Positions 48,166 to 60,892 of a DNA stretch of 64,000 nucleotides are shown here, in pieces. Source of the stretch: Turnera subulata. Its lineage: Eukaryota > Streptophyta > Magnoliopsida > Malpighiales > Passifloraceae. A program made the translations under genes and the position numbers. A model generated the notes under the pieces. It was given only the letters and a program-made list of their open reading frames with translations, did no database searches and was not told the DNA's origin. The DNA lies in assembly GCA_028386065.3 (NCBI GenBank), contig JAKUCV010000443.1:63033-127032 (forward strand). The letters are read 5' to 3'. How positions within the stretch are numbered: the stretch's first letter is position 1; each line of letters begins with the position of its first letter.

Positions 48166-49321
48166 CAAGGTATATCCATGCCAAGGAATCGCTTTGGGCA
48201 TGGTTACTCAGATAGTATGCCTCGTAATGTGTCTCTTTCATCTTGGCCTGAACCATGGCCTGTTGTAAACGGAGTAGGCTAGTCTTGCTCTTAAATCCTG
48301 TAAGAACCGTAATTCGGCTACAAAGGCAATCGTTTTGGCTTGAGACAAAAACTGACGCCACATGATTACATAACAAGGCACAATAATGCTGGTAAGTTTC
48401 AAAGGACATAAGTTCAATGATCCTGTTATCATAGTTACACACTAAACTATTCTGCCGCTTCCTTGGTGTCCTAAAAGATTTTGCATGAACCAAGAATAGA
48501 TTGTGCTCGGGTGAAAAGCTGACCGAGGGGCATGCAGTGCCAATGGTGAGGGCAGGTACATGCTTATTGATACAAAAATGAGTCTCAAATGCACACAATT
48601 TGCTACAACTTGAGGGAAGGAACTGTGATCTTATGGGAAACCGCTGTTGCTCACACCAAGAAACTAATACATGGGCAACAAATAATGTTTTTTTTTTTTC
48701 CTTTTTTCCCCTAACGTTCAAAACTATCTACCATCAAACTACTAGTTTCTCTTAAAACTGACTTTCTATGCGTCTGCCAAAACTTTGTACTGTGCCCTTA
48801 CAAAATAATAATTACCCATAATTTCATCTAAAGCGGGCATCCTCCTCAACATCCCACCTCCTCAAACACAATGTATTCTTAGTACCACTCACTGAACTAA
48901 TATGATGCTACTAAGTCTTAACATGTTTGGATATAATGCAAAAAACCAACCAATAAAAAAGTGTAGTGGCATTATCCGCATCCACTATCCTAATATTCCT
49001 GCATTTGCAAGTCTAACAATTTTATGTGCATTTCCAGTTGCCCAATAACAACCAATCGGAGATCCAACTAAATGCAATAGTGAACACCACAAACACGTAC
49101 TCAAAGTATGAATAGTCAACAGCAAAACAAATCAAAGATTGGTAGATAGAATTGCTAGAAGCAGGTTTTCAACCAATATCCTATAGCAACGTAAGTAAAG
49201 GCTTGCTTAACAATGGTCAAAAGTTTAGGATTCCTAATCTGGCATCTAGGCAGCAGTGAGCTGCTGGATACAAAAGCATTTCATCCACTTGCCATGGACT
49301 AGGTGAAAAGGACTGTACAAT
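48166..49321. other. Spacer; unrecognised open frame on the minus strand
   Basis: A minus-strand frame of 199 codons runs 48721-48122. Its right-hand part (RTPRKRQNSLVCNYDNRI and on) is Cys/Ser rich and not obviously low-complexity, but I do not recognise it. Its left end runs into GTE fragment B, so it is not an intact gene. The rest is the 3' flank of eIF4E. Confidence 0.4.
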
Positions 49322-50916
49322 TCATATGGTATAGCGATTCTTGGCATTTCTGTCGAGCTTCTTTGCATCTTCCTGCAAAAGCAAGTTCACAGCAAAATGT
49401 AACAGAGCTCTTCACTTGGCGAGAGGCAGTTAAGAACAATTGGCATTCTTTAAAGGTGCATGAAATCTGAAATTCTTACATGGAATATGAAGCCAATAGT
49501 GTCATTGTAATCAAGAAACTCCTTCCATTGTTTTCCAATGCTCAACTGCCCAAGAAAGGGAACAAAATGTAATCCAATGACAATACCCTCCTTTGAACAC
49601 ACAACATAAATCCTTGGCCCCCAACTTTAAATTGGATTATAGTACAATTTTCATCTGAGACCCCCTAAACAGAGGACAACATCAAAATAGAAATTCCACA
49701 CAACCTCCTTACAAAGAGATTCAGGCACAGAGGTGCCAATCAGAAACTGGATATAGCAAAAGTCAGTTATGTCCATGCAGGTGATGCTAACAGTAAATCG
49801 AAAAATAGCAAGGACAAGAAAACTGTATGAATTCACCTATAGCTTTATCAGCAATAGGAAGTTACTGAGCACCGATAACCACTACAAAGACTATCCTGCA
49901 CCAGTAATCCCTCCTATCCTTTCTTTGGCAGAGGAAGAAAACTTAATAACCTTTTAAATGTAATAAAGACTGGTAATGAAGGAATAATCCAAAGCACATC
50001 CTCTACCTGGAAATGAAAAAACTGAAACTAGACTCTACAACACTAACCAAGTAAAAAAGCAGGCAGCTGACAGGAACGAGTAATTTACCTGCGCAGCTTC
50101 ATTGGAAGCGTTCTTAGTCCAAAGAGCAATCTTCTCCTGTCCCCTCCTCACGCTAACAACAGCGCCACATATCTCATCTCCGTGATCAAACTGCTCCCCA
50201 ATCATCGCCAACAACTGAAACACACACAGCCCCAAAAACAAAACAAAATCAACCAAAACCCACATTCCAAACAGGGCAGGGCAACACTATTAGCCTAATA
50301 ATAACGAAACGAAGAACACACACAGACAGAGAAAATTGACAAACTACCGTGTAAAGCCAACAGGTATCGGATTTCCCTTTCTGGAAAGTCATAGTCCACT
50401 TGCCCCCATTAGCACACACCGGATCCTCCCACTTGGGCTCAATCTTGTACTTGAAGCAATGGAAATCCGCCGCAGGAGCCAACTTGCTCGGATGATGGAT
50501 ATTGTTGTACAGACTAAAAAAACCACAACACCACCCAAAACCCCAAATCAATCAAAAGATCCCTAAATTAACAAAGAAAAAGAACAAGAAATGATGAGTT
50601 AATCACGGTTTCATCACCTCCAGAACTGCTGGACGGTGGAGAAGGTGTAGATGGAGCGCATGGAGGAGCCCCAAGCGGTCTGCTTGGACTTGGCGGATGG
50701 GTTGTCGAACCAGAAGGTCCACTGGTGCTCCAGCGGGTGGGTTATGGCCTCTGCCGCCGCCGCCGCCGCTTTCTTGGCATTCGACGACTCCGATTCCTGG
50801 TCTTCCCCTTCTTCGCCGGTGATCTCCCCTTCTTCGACGTCGTTTTCCGCCGGGTTAGGGTTAGGGTTTCGAGGGTGGTCCGGGGTGGGTGGCTTTTGCA
50901 CGTCTTCTACTGCCAT
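49322..50916 (-). CDS. eIF4E: Translation initiation factor eIF4E (mRNA cap-binding protein)
   Basis: Five exons on the minus strand: 50916-50618, 50513-50348, 50214-50089, 49545-49480, 49372-49322; in phase, 235 residues. The acidic, Pro/Asn-rich leader ([13 protein letters not shown]) is followed by the conserved core [20 protein letters not shown]. Cap-stacking tryptophans are Trp82 (AWGSSM) and Trp128 (KIEPKWEDP), 46 apart as in other plant eIF4[37 protein letters not shown] and [16 protein letters not shown] complete the fold. It binds the 5' cap and eIF4G to start translation; this gene class is also a common potyvirus susceptibility factor. Leader and length suggest eIF4E rather than eIF(iso)4E. 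Nothing is missing. Confidence 0.97.
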
Positions 50917-51638
50917 CTTTTCGCTTCTCTTGGTGGTGTTGGGTTTGTTTTCGAGAATTCTGGATTTCGTATTCGATTTCAGCGAGAGTTAAAGAAGTTG
51001 ATTATGAGGGTATTATGGCTGCAGAGGAGGAAGGATCCGGATTTTCTTGTTGGCCCGGGTTAGTTATAACTTATAAGCGTTCGTGTCGTTTGATTTTCGT
51101 TTTTTTTTCTTTTTCCTTTTTAGTTCCTTTTTCTTTATAATCGCCAATTTAGTATTTTCTTTTATCATTCATAATAGATTATAATAATATTGATAACCAT
51201 TTTTTAATAACCCTCTAATTGCTTGCTTCATTTACTACTTATATAACTGGAAAATGTTCTCTACTTGTATTTTTTCTTTCTCGAGTTATCAAATTCTGTA
51301 TCAAACAAAAACAGTCTTTACAAGGAAGAAAAATACTTCAATTCCTTTCATTCACAGTAAAGAAATTATTACAGAAATTGTAATTCAAAAGAAAAAAAAA
51401 AGAGAAATTACAGAAATTGACTGACTACTCAATCCACCACAGAAAAAAAATTGTAATTACCAGGGGGGAAAATGGTACAGTGTAAAGTGTGATTATGTGA
51501 TCTAATTCTATGTTCAAAACTCGATACAATGAGGATACATCACAAAACAATTATTCCAAGACTCTAAAGGGGTGTGGTTGGTCTAATTTTTTTCCAATTT
51601 TGCGTAACGTGTGAACAATCCTGACAATGGCCGGGCAG
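50917..51638. other. Spacer (eIF4E promoter / 3' flank of membrane-protein gene)
   Basis: Non-coding AT-rich DNA; open frames at its left edge are antisense shadows of eIF4E exon 1. Confidence 0.5.
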
Positions 51639-52178
51639 TCACTGCAGTTGCATGAACTCTTGGTAGGAATGGTAGAGTAAAATCATGACAAGAACAGCCC
51701 ACAGGACTAGAATCACTACACCAATAACCGGGACAAGAACCAGCAAGAGCAAAGCCGGGGCAAGGATACCGGCCGCGAACCGGGTTTTGCCGGCAAGTAC
51801 ACAGTAAATGCCAGCTTGGGGAACTCTAACTTGGACAATGGATATTATGGCATACAAGAGCAAATAAGCAAGGAAAGCAGACATCACCCCACCGTGAGTG
51901 TCAAATGGAGACTTGTTCATTGGCCGGTGCTTCCCTTGGAGGAGGGTTATGAAGGCCTGGATCATCAGGGCAAAAATGCCGTGTTGAGCAACTAAGCTGC
52001 AGCCATTCATGGAAAATCAAAACTCTCTATAGCTAGTGGAAACCATTAGCTTTAGCTTGAAGGAAGCAAGATAATTAATGAAGAATGTACATGTGGGTTA
52101 GTAAGTAATTAAAAGAAGTGATGCTTACTTCTTAATGTCAAGCTCTTCTGCTGCTGCTGCTGAACCGTTCCTTGCCAT
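51639..52178 (-). CDS. Small multi-pass membrane protein of unknown function
   Basis: Two exons on the minus strand: 52178-52129 and 51996-51639; in phase, 135 residues. The short polar start MARNGSAAAAEELDIK joins NLVAQHGIFALMIQAFITLL. Three to four hydrophobic stretches follow, the last being LVLVPVIGVVILVLWAVLVMILL, then the polar end YHSYQEFMQLQ. The splice choice restores a smooth N-terminus; an alternative start inside the intron would give a different first ten residues. I recognise no named family and infer only that it is an integral membrane protein. The Copia element lies about 750 bp upstream of its start. Confidence 0.75.
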
Positions 52179-52927
52179 GATTGATGGAAAATTTTTTGTT
52201 TTGGGCAAGTAGATTCAATAGCTATTAATTAAGCAGAGAGGAAGTAAATGAGGGTGGAAAGGAAATGTGCTGTTATGTTAAACTCAGGTAGTTCAGTTGG
52301 TGGCCTTCGTTTCATAAGTGGTGTGTGGTGGTGATATCGAGTGTACTTACTAATAGAATATAGTTGTTAGTTGTTAGATTACTCCAGGACGTCTTTTTAG
52401 TAAGAGAAAAAGTACTAGACGTTTTGTTGACTTAGGAGGCCAAAATAGAAATGTCACTCTCTACTCTCTGCCTTCAAAAGAAAAAATGAAAAAAGAGCGT
52501 AGTATACGTTTGCTTGAATGGGAAGATACTTAAGCCCAAACAAAAGGTATAATTAAGATCTTTGAAGGGGGCTTTCACTAACTTCTGCTTCTCCCCCATA
52601 TAAAAGAGAAAACAAAGAAAAGAAAAAAAAAAGAAAAAAAATTTCAGGGTATTTTTTTTTTTCCATTTGGATACTATCTTAATTTATCCCAATGACCAAT
52701 TTTCGATTTTACCCTTCATACCCTTCAGGCACCGTATATATTTTGCATTTTTTGTTTGAGATTGAATGGATGAATGAGCTATTGTGTTACTGAGAACTAC
52801 TTGGAGTCCAGGGGCACCCTTTGATTTTGTCATATTTGCTTGGTTTTTTGTAGGACATGTCCTCAGTTTCTTTAACAGGAATAGTGATCGGAAATTTTTT
52901 TTAAAAAAAGAAAAAATATACAATATT
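52179..52927. other. Promoter of the small membrane-protein gene, up to Copia insertion
   Basis: AT-rich, non-coding; ends in the target site ATATT (52923-52927). Confidence 0.5.
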
Positions 52928-53657
52928 TGTTGGGTGGGTCTAAACACACATGGAGCCCACACCCATTTGGCAAGTCACACATGTGACTTAGAAAAGAAAA
53001 AAAAAGAGTGTGAGTGGCAGTGTGTGCGGTGAGGCAGCAGAAAAATTAGAGAAGGAGAGGCAGAGAATTGACGAGTGAAGAGGAAAGAAAAAAGAGTTAT
53101 GCTCCTCATCTTTGCAAGCCTTGATCGGATAGCAAACGAAGCCCGATCTTGATAAAATTTCAGTATGTTATTCTCCTCTTCAAGCTCTACAAAGTGGACA
53201 GAGCTGATCGTTGAGAAGCTTCACGTTTCTGGGTATTGGTGTTATACCCATTTGGTGAGACTTACCCACTTCTCCTCCAATTTGTTGCTTGTAATCCACT
53301 AGTTTAGTGATGAGCATGTTGTTATAGCCAAGATATGTTGATCTTGATGTTGTCTTTGATGTGTTAGCCTCTAGTTTTATCTAGGGAAGAACTTGTATTG
53401 TGAACCCATTATTATTTGTGATAGTGGAGATTTGACGGACTTCGGTCCCGTGGTTTTTACCCCGTCTTGGGGGTTTTCCACGTATATTCGGTGTTGTGGT
53501 TGTGTTGGTTTTGTTGCTAGCATTAATTTGGTTGGTTGATTGATATCTCATTTTGGTGGCACAAAGAGGGGAAATTAATTGACCGGGTTATTCCGTTGCG
53601 CATTTAGTTCCGATTGATTTTGTTGTTGTGTTGAATTGGTGTGTTTTTTCCCCAACA
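52928..53657 (+). repeat. Copia 5' LTR
   Basis: 730-bp direct repeat, TG...CA bounded; contains the element's promoter. It lacks the 16-bp A/G-rich segment found in the 3' LTR. Confidence 0.95.
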
Positions 53658-53709
53658 AACTGGTAGCGGAGCCAAGTTCATTGATTGTTGGTTTCTTGTG
53701 CATATCAAA

Positions 53710-56700
53710 ATGGAGGATAAAGCTAGCTTAATAAAACTCACTTCATCGAATTATTCTGTGTGGAAGATGTATATGGAGGATCATTTGTATTGCAATGACT
53801 TGTTTGGGCCTATTGAGTGTGAAGGCCAAAAAGCTGCAAGTACAAGTGACAAGGAGTGGAATTCTTTGAATAGGAAGACAGTTGCTAAATATCCGGAAGT
53901 GGATTGATGTTAGTGTGGTTCATCATGTTAGTCAGCTCACAGATGCTTATGAGTTGTGGAAGAAGCTGGAAGATTTGTTTGAGAAGCGGAGTGCGCAGAA
54001 CAAAGCTTTTTTGATTAAAAGGCTTGTGAACCTGAAGTATTCAGATGGGCAAGACATGTCAGAGCACTTGAACAACTTCCAAGGGATATTGAACCACTTG
54101 ACCACTTTGGGGATAAATCTAGATGATGAAGTGCAAGCATTGATTTTGTTGAGTTCTTTGCCAGACAGTTGGGAGACCTTGACAGTATCTCTTAGCAATT
54201 CTGCTCGTGCTGTGAAGCTCACTTTAGATGCAGTGAAGGATAGTGTGTTGGATGAAGCTGCCAGGAGGAAAGAATTGGGGGTTAAGTCCACTGATTCAGA
54301 GGCCCTTGTTACAGAGAACAGGGGGAGGAGCAAGAGCAGAAAACCACGAGGGAGGAAACATTCCAAGTCTCGTGACAAGGAAAAAGAATGGAAGCCTAGA
54401 GGAAATTCCAAATTCAGAAGTGAGATTAGATGCTACTACTGTGACAAGCCGGGACATATCAAAAGAGAGTGTAGAAGCTTCAAGAGAGATCAAGAAAAGG
54501 GAGAAGGAAAGAAGGTTGCCAAAGAAGATTCAAGTGCAGTGGCAATTGATTCTGAAGATGATTCCTTCCTTTTATATGAGGAGGAGAGCATTAATGTTGC
54601 ACAACAAGAATATACATGGGTTTTAGACAGTGGTGCTTCCCGACACGTTACACCTTGTAGAGAGTTCTTTAGTACCTACAAGAGTGGTGATTTTGGCTCA
54701 TTGAAGATGGGTAACAAGTCTGATGCTCGGATTGTTGGAGTTGGTGATATTTGTCTAGAAACCAATCTTGGGTGCAAGTTGCTACTCAAGGATGTGAGAC
54801 ATGTTCCGGATCTTCGATTGAATTTGATCTCCACCGGCATTCTTGATGATGAGGGATATCACAGTAGCTTTGGTAATGGGGTTTGGAAGCTTACTAGAGG
54901 AAAGGGTGCAATTATCTTGGCAAAAGGGAAAAAGGAGAATACTCTCTACCGGACTCAAGCAAAGCCATGCTATGATGAAGTTAATGCCGTTGAGCATGAA
55001 GTCTCTATGGAGTTGTGGCATAAGAGACTTGGACACTTGAGTGAGAAAGGTCTACAATTGCTTGCAAAGAAAGAGTTCTTGCCAAGCTTATCAGGTACCT
55101 TGTCTAAATCTTGCACTCATTGTTTAGTTGGCAAGCAACATAGAGTGTCTTTCCATACTTTTCCTCAGAAGGCTGTTAAAGCGGACAATGGTGGCGAATA
55201 CCGGGGGCCATTTGAAGAGTATTGCAATTCTTATGGCATCAAGCTTGTGAAGACACCTCCCAAGACACCGCAGCACAATGGTGTAGCAGAGAGAATGAAC
55301 AGAACCATTTGCAACAGAGTTGTTAGTATGCTTTCTCATGCAAAATTGCCTAAGTCATTTTGGGGTAAGGCAATGAGGACTGCGGTTGATTTGATCAATT
55401 TATCTCCTTCTACGGCACTTGATGGTGATGTTCCAGATAGAGTGTGGAGTGGAAAGAATGTGTCCTACAAGCACTTGAAGGTGTTTGGTTGCAAGGCATT
55501 TGTTCATGTGCCTAGAGATGAGAGGTCCAAGCTTGATAGCAAGACCAAGCAGTGTATCCTCCTTGGATATGGGCATAATGAGTTCGGGTACAGATTGTGG
55601 GATTTGAAGAACAAGAAGATTATAAGAAGCAGAGATGTGGTGTTTTTTGAAGACCAAACACTAGAAGACTTTGATGAGACAGAAAAGTCTAGTACTTCTA
55701 CTTCTTCTTCTAGTGAGGTACTAGGTGGCCCGAGTACAGTTCCATTTGTCCATTCTGATCACGGGGGAGATGTGCAAAATGATGATGGTGATGCAATTGG
55801 TCATGAGCCCAATGATGTTCCTATGATTGATAATGATGCACTGGACCATGTTGAAGTAGAGCCACCACCACAGCCACAGTTGAGAAGATCATCAAGAGAG
55901 CCTCAACCGTCTACATGGTATCCATCCAATGAGTGGGTGACAGTTACAGATGAAGGAGAACCAGAAAGCTATGAAGAGGCCCTGTCACTTGATGATAGAA
56001 GAAAATGGTTGGAAGCCATGCAAGATGAGATGAATTCCTTGCATGAGAACAACACTTATGAGTTGGTTGAGTTGCCAAAGGGAAGGAGAGCACTTAATAA
56101 CAAATGGGTCTTTAGGCTAAAGACGGAAGAAAGTACTTCACAGCCAAGGTACAAGGCGAGATTGGTTGTGAAAGGATTTGGTCAAAAGAAGGGGATTGAT
56201 TTTGATGAAATCTTTTCTCCCGTTGTGAAGATGTCTTATCTCCATGGTGAGCTAGAAGAGGAAATCTACATGAAGCAACCGGAAGGGTTTGAAGTCAAGG
56301 GAAAAGAGAACCTTGTGTGCAAGCTGAGGAAGAGCTTATATGGTCTTAAGCAAGCTCCGAGGCAATGGTACAAGAAGTTTGACTCCTTCATGATAGATCA
56401 TGAGTTCAGCAGGACTACCTCTGATCATTGTGTCTATATCAAGAGGTACGCTGATGATAATTTTATTATCCTCTTGCTATATGTGGATGATATGTTGATT
56501 GTTGGCCATGATGCAAAGAAAATCCGAAGTTTGAAGAAAGCTTTGAGTAGTTCATTTGCAATAAAGGATTTGGGACCGGCAAAGCAAATACTTGGCATGA
56601 AAATTTCTAGAGACCGAAACAAGAAGAAATTATGGTTGTCTCAAGAAAGATACATCGAGAAGATTCTTGATAGGTTCAACATGAGCAAGGCAAAACCGGT

Positions 56701-57451
56701 GTGTTCTCCACTTGCGGCTCACTTTAGGCTTAGTTGCAAGCAAAGTCCTACAAGTGACCAAGAGAAGGAAGAGATGAAGAAAGTGCCTTATGCCTCAGCC
56801 GTGGGTAGTTTGATGTATGCCATGGTGTGCACTAGGCCGGATATTGCCTATGCTGTTGGAGTTGTTAGCCGGTTCATGTCTAATCCCGGTAAGGAGCATT
56901 GGTCGGCCGTGAAGTGGATATTGCGGTATCTCAGGGGTACTTCTAGTTTGTGTTTATCCTTTGGCCATGGGAGTCCGATACTTGAGGGGTATACGGATGC
57001 GGATATGGCAGGAGATGTTGATTCTAGAAAGTCTACTTCTGGGTTTATGATGACCTTTGCAGGGGGAGCCGTGTCATGGCAATCAAAGTTGCAGAAGTGT
57101 GTAGCGTTGTCCACTACAGAGGCTGAGTACATTGCCCTGACAGAAGGTGGAAAAGAAGTTATGTGGATGAAGAAACTTCTTGAGGAACTTGGTCTTAGTC
57201 AAGATAAGTTCGTTGTGCACTGTGATAGTCAAAGTGCCATCTATCTCAGTAAGAATCCTACCTTTCATTCAAGGTCCAAGCACATTGAGGTGCGGTATCA
57301 ATGGATACGGGAAGCTATTGAGATGAAGCAATTATGTGTTGAGAAAATCCATACGAAGGATAATGGCTCCGATATGATGACTAAGCCACTACCGAAGGAG
57401 AAGCTTGTTTTTTGCCGGAAGCAAGCGGGCTTGGTAGATCCCTCCATGTGA
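53710..57451 (+). pseudogene. Copia gag-pol polyprotein, defective
   Basis: Gag starts at ATG 53710 (MEDKASLIKLTSSNYSVWKM). About 60 codons on, near 53888, a one-base insertion shifts the frame, which then stays open to TGA at 57449-57451. Domains in order: gag (UBN2 type), zinc knuckle CYYCDKPGHIKREC, protease WVLDSGASRHVTP, GAG-pre-integrase with HHCC zinc finger (LWHKRLGHLS..CTHCLVGK), integrase core remnant (KADNGGEYRGPFEEY, HNGVAERMNRT), RT (YKARLVVKGFGQKKGIDFDE, YVDD at 56480-56491), RNase H (STTEAEYIAL). At about 55168 some 70 residues of integrase, with the first catalytic Asp, are absent. At about 56236 some 25 residues of RT, with the first catalytic Asp, are absent. Both gaps keep the frame. 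The element cannot move by itself. Confidence 0.92.
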
Positions 57452-57467
57452 GTTTGGAGGGGGAGAT

Positions 57468-58213
57468 TGTTGGGTGGGTCCAAACACACATGGAGCCCAC
57501 ACCCATTTGGCAAGTCACACATGTAACTTAGAAAAGAAAAAAAAAGAGTGTGAGTGGCAGTGTGTGCGGTGAGGCAGCAAAAAAGAAAAGCAGCAGAAAA
57601 ATTAGAGAAGGAGAGGCAGAGAATTGACGAGTGAAGAGGAAAGAAAAAAGAGTTATGCTCCTCATCTTTGCAAGCCTTGATCGGATAGCAAACGAAGCCC
57701 GATCTTGATGAAATTTCAGTATGTTATTCTCCTCTTCAAGCTCTACAAAGTGGACGGAGCTGATCGTTGAGAAGCTTCACGTTTCTGGGTATTGGTGTTA
57801 TACCCATTTGGTGAGACTTACCCACTTCTCCTCCAATTTGTTGCTTGTAATCCACTAGTTTAGTGATGAGCATGTTGCTATAGCCAAGATATGTTGATCT
57901 TGATGTTGTCTTTGATGCGTTAGCCTCTAGTTTTATCTAGGGAAGAACTTGTATTGTGAACCCATTATTATTTGTGATAGTGGAGATTTGACGGACTTCG
58001 GTCCCGTGGTTTTTACCCCGTCTTGGGGGTTTTCCACGTATATTCGGTGTTGTGGTTGTGTTGGTTTTGTTGCTAGCATTAATTTGGTTGGTTGATTGAT
58101 ATCTCATTTTGGTGGCACAAAGAGGGAAAATTAATTGACCGGGTTATTCCGTTGCGCATTTAGTTCCGGTTGATTTTGTTGTTGTGTTGAATTGGTGTGT
58201 TTTTTCCCCAACA
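57468..58213 (+). repeat. Copia 3' LTR
   Basis: 746-bp copy of the 5' LTR with an extra 16 bp (AAAAAAGAAAAGCAGC-like) near 57579-57596. Confidence 0.95.
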
Positions 58214-58218
58214 ATATT

Positions 58219-59449
58219 GCAGATTACAAGGTTGGCTGTCATATCGGTATGCATCCCTGCTCTATGCACAAGTTTTCCTGTTTTGATTTGTTGATCTTAA
58301 GATCGACTATAGTCCATAATTAAGGTCACTTAGAACATGAGAGCTGGTGCTAGGCAAAAAGATTGGCAGGGAAAGGCTGAATTTAGTGTTTCATTGGCTG
58401 AAAAAATGGGGAACTGGAATTATACCTTAAACTAGCTAGCTATAATGGAGGAAGATGCAATTCCTGCATTGGCCCCATCCATAAGGATCCATTTCCAGTG
58501 CTAGGACAAATGCGTAGCATATCATGCCAAGCTCCACAGAGACGGCTATAGTAGTAAAAACACAAAGGCTAAAAGATTCTCGTATATACATGGTAAGTTT
58601 CCAAGCAACATCCCCACCGGCTCAAAAAGAAAATATGCTCTGGTTGTGACAAATTTATGCTTAAAAACGATAGCTCGATGATACATGCAATGCTAGTTAA
58701 GAGTAAAGATGTATAAAACAATGTGTCAAGTAATTTCACTGAAATCATAGCATTTAAACATTCCAACAATAATTTAGTACCATTACTTGAGAGATAATGC
58801 TAGTGCTTGAAGTTTGAAGAGATTAGTTGCCATAATTAACTTTATATGGACCTAATCGATCATCATATAGCGGGCAAAAATTGAGCAGAGCAACAAAATG
58901 GTCTGTTACTGATCTGCTTGCTTTCTAAATATTAATCAGAAATACCCTATTAATTAAATCTTAAACCTTGCTCAATAAAAAAAAAAAAAAACTCTTCCAC
59001 CATTATATCAAGTATAGCAATGGCCCCCATTAATATTTGAAAGTCCACAAATGGGGAGGGGGGATGGGAGAGTTCTTTTGTTTTTGATACTAGAAGATCA
59101 AGTATCTTGTGACTAATCTCTTCCGGGCTTCAATCAGGCACGTATTGATTTCTTTTTTTTGCAGTAGTCCCTATCAAAAGCTTATTTGGTATACCACCTG
59201 TGGCTAAGTAATGTTCTATATGCTTCCTGTCACTTTCGTATATGTGCATTGTGATAAAACAAAGTATAGACATTGTAAACTCTGATTCCTACCCAGTACT
59301 TATCAAGTTTGTCTTTTGGTTAGTGTCTCTGCTCCATTCCTCCCCCTACTTAAGTTCCTAAGAGCCGGCTAATTAGTAATTAGGCATAAGTTTCTGTCTT
59401 CCTCAGTGTATCTTTTGCTTCACCTCCTCCTTGCTAGTGGTAGTTGATA
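58219..59449. other. Spacer and promoter of oxygenase 2
   Basis: Non-coding. No gene seen; the last 150 bp, with CT-rich stretches, form the likely leader. Confidence 0.5.
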
Positions 59450-60892
59450 ATGGAGTCATCGTCGTTAGAAGTAGAAACAGTTAAGCTTGGGAAGTCAATC
59501 ATAGTACCAAGTGTTCAAGAGCTGGCCAAAGAGTCCATAACCAACATCCCACCTCGCTATGTCAGGCTCGATCAAGACCCGCGAAATATCTCCACGTTCC
59601 CTGATAATGTCCCCCTCTTAAGTGTCCCTATAATCGATCTCCAAAGATTGGACGTTGAAGGAGACAGCAAAGATTCTGTTGAGTTGGAGAGGTTGCATTC
59701 AGCTTGCAAAGACTGGGGGTTCTTCCAGGTATTTTTATATATAGCTCTTTACCTGTTGACTTATTATTCATATTGAAGTTCTTTATACAGGAAATTTATG
59801 ATGCAAGCAGGTATTGAATCATGGAGTTAGCTCTGCTTTGCTGGAGGAATTCAGGTTGGAAGTGGAGAACTTGTTCAAGCTTCCATTTTCAGAGAAGAAG
59901 AAGCTGTGGCAGCAGCCAGACAACCATGAGGGATTTGGGCAGCTGTTTGTGGTATCCGAGGAGCAAAAGCTAGATTGGTCTGACATGTTCGGCATTACCA
60001 TCCTTCCTCTTAGTGTCAGAAACAACAATCTTTTGGCCAAACTCCCACCAAAGCTAAGGTTCCTTTTTTTTGCATTTTCGGATTTTTTAGCATGACTTGG
60101 TGGCAAATTTTGTGACATATATGTATTTAGTGATGTAGATACCAGGGGAACACACAATGATTTTGTCTAATTATACTTTTGCAGAGAGATCTTGAAATTG
60201 TACTCAACAGAAGTGAAAAAGTTGGCCATGACAATTTTGGGTCACATGGCACAAGCTTTGAAGATGGATCGTCAGGAGATGGAGGAGCTGTTCAGCGAAG
60301 GATTACAAGCAATAAGAATGAACTACTATCCTCCTTGCCCTGAACCAGACAAGGCCATTGGTTTTACTCCTCATTCTGATGCAGATGCTTTGACCATTCT
60401 GTTTCAACTGAACGAAACTGAAGGACTTCAAATCCGGAAGCAAGGAAGATGGATTCCTGTCAAGCCACTCCCTGATGCTTTTGTTGTCAACATTGGGGAT
60501 ATCATGGAGGTAGGTACTGATACTACCTTAGAGGGAGTGAAAATTTAGTTGTATCTGAGATATGTAAGTTCCATGCCATAAAGCCATAATTGTGGGATCA
60601 ACTCTTTTAATTTCCTCTGCAGATTGTGAGTAATGGAACTTATAGGAGCATTGAGCACAGGGCAATAGTGAATTCATCAAAGGAGAGGATCTCAGTTGCC
60701 ACATTCTACACTTCCAAGTTAGAATCAGTGATAGGCCCTGCTTCCAGCATCATTGGTGCCGGTATTCCTGCAATCTTCCGCCGAGTTCTAACAGAGAAGT
60801 ACCTGAAAGACTATTTCGCTCGAAGATTGGAAGGCAAGTCATATCTTGACTTCATGAAAATAGTGGATGGACAAGACATCATGAATAAGTGA
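59450..60892 (+). CDS. 2-oxoglutarate/Fe(II)-dependent dioxygenase, SRG1-like (copy 2)
   Basis: Four exons: 59450-59728, 59811-60058, 60185-60509, 60623-60892; in phase, 373 residues, with introns at the same places as copy 1 but much shorter. The start has IIVPSVQELAKESITNIPPR, the clade's signature. Iron ligands are His239 and Asp241 (TPHSDADALTIL) and His296 (SIEHRAIVN); Arg306/Ser308 (ERIS) bind 2-oxoglutarate. The C-terminus LKDYFARRLEGKSYLDFMKI is typical. It resembles the SRG1/opiate-demethylase branch more closely than copy 1 does. The two copies are clearly diverged, so their duplication is old. The substrate is unknown. Confidence 0.96.

Larger units (their letters stand above)
52928..58213 (+). 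mobile_element. Ty1/Copia LTR retrotransposon, recent, internally deleted
   Basis: The LTRs are at 52928-53657 (730 bp) and 57468-58213 (746 bp), both beginning TGTTGGG and ending CCCCAACA, with the 5-bp target duplication ATATT at 52923-52927 and 58214-58218. The LTRs differ by about eight transitions and one 16-bp indel in an A/G-rich stretch. A primer-binding site, TGGTAGCGGAGC (53661-53672), approximates the usual initiator-Met tRNA site, and a polypurine tract (57456-57466) precedes the right LTR. Gag-pol lies between in the order protease, integrase, RT, RNase H, which defines Copia. Confidence 0.97.

Noticed and set aside
50651..51140. Plus-strand open frames over eIF4E exon 1
   Set aside because: Antisense shadows of the GC-rich acidic leader.
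4429..60892. ABCB transporter plus two dioxygenases as a biosynthetic cluster
   Set aside because: They are 33-50 kb apart with unrelated genes between them; no other pathway enzymes are present, so clustering is not supported.
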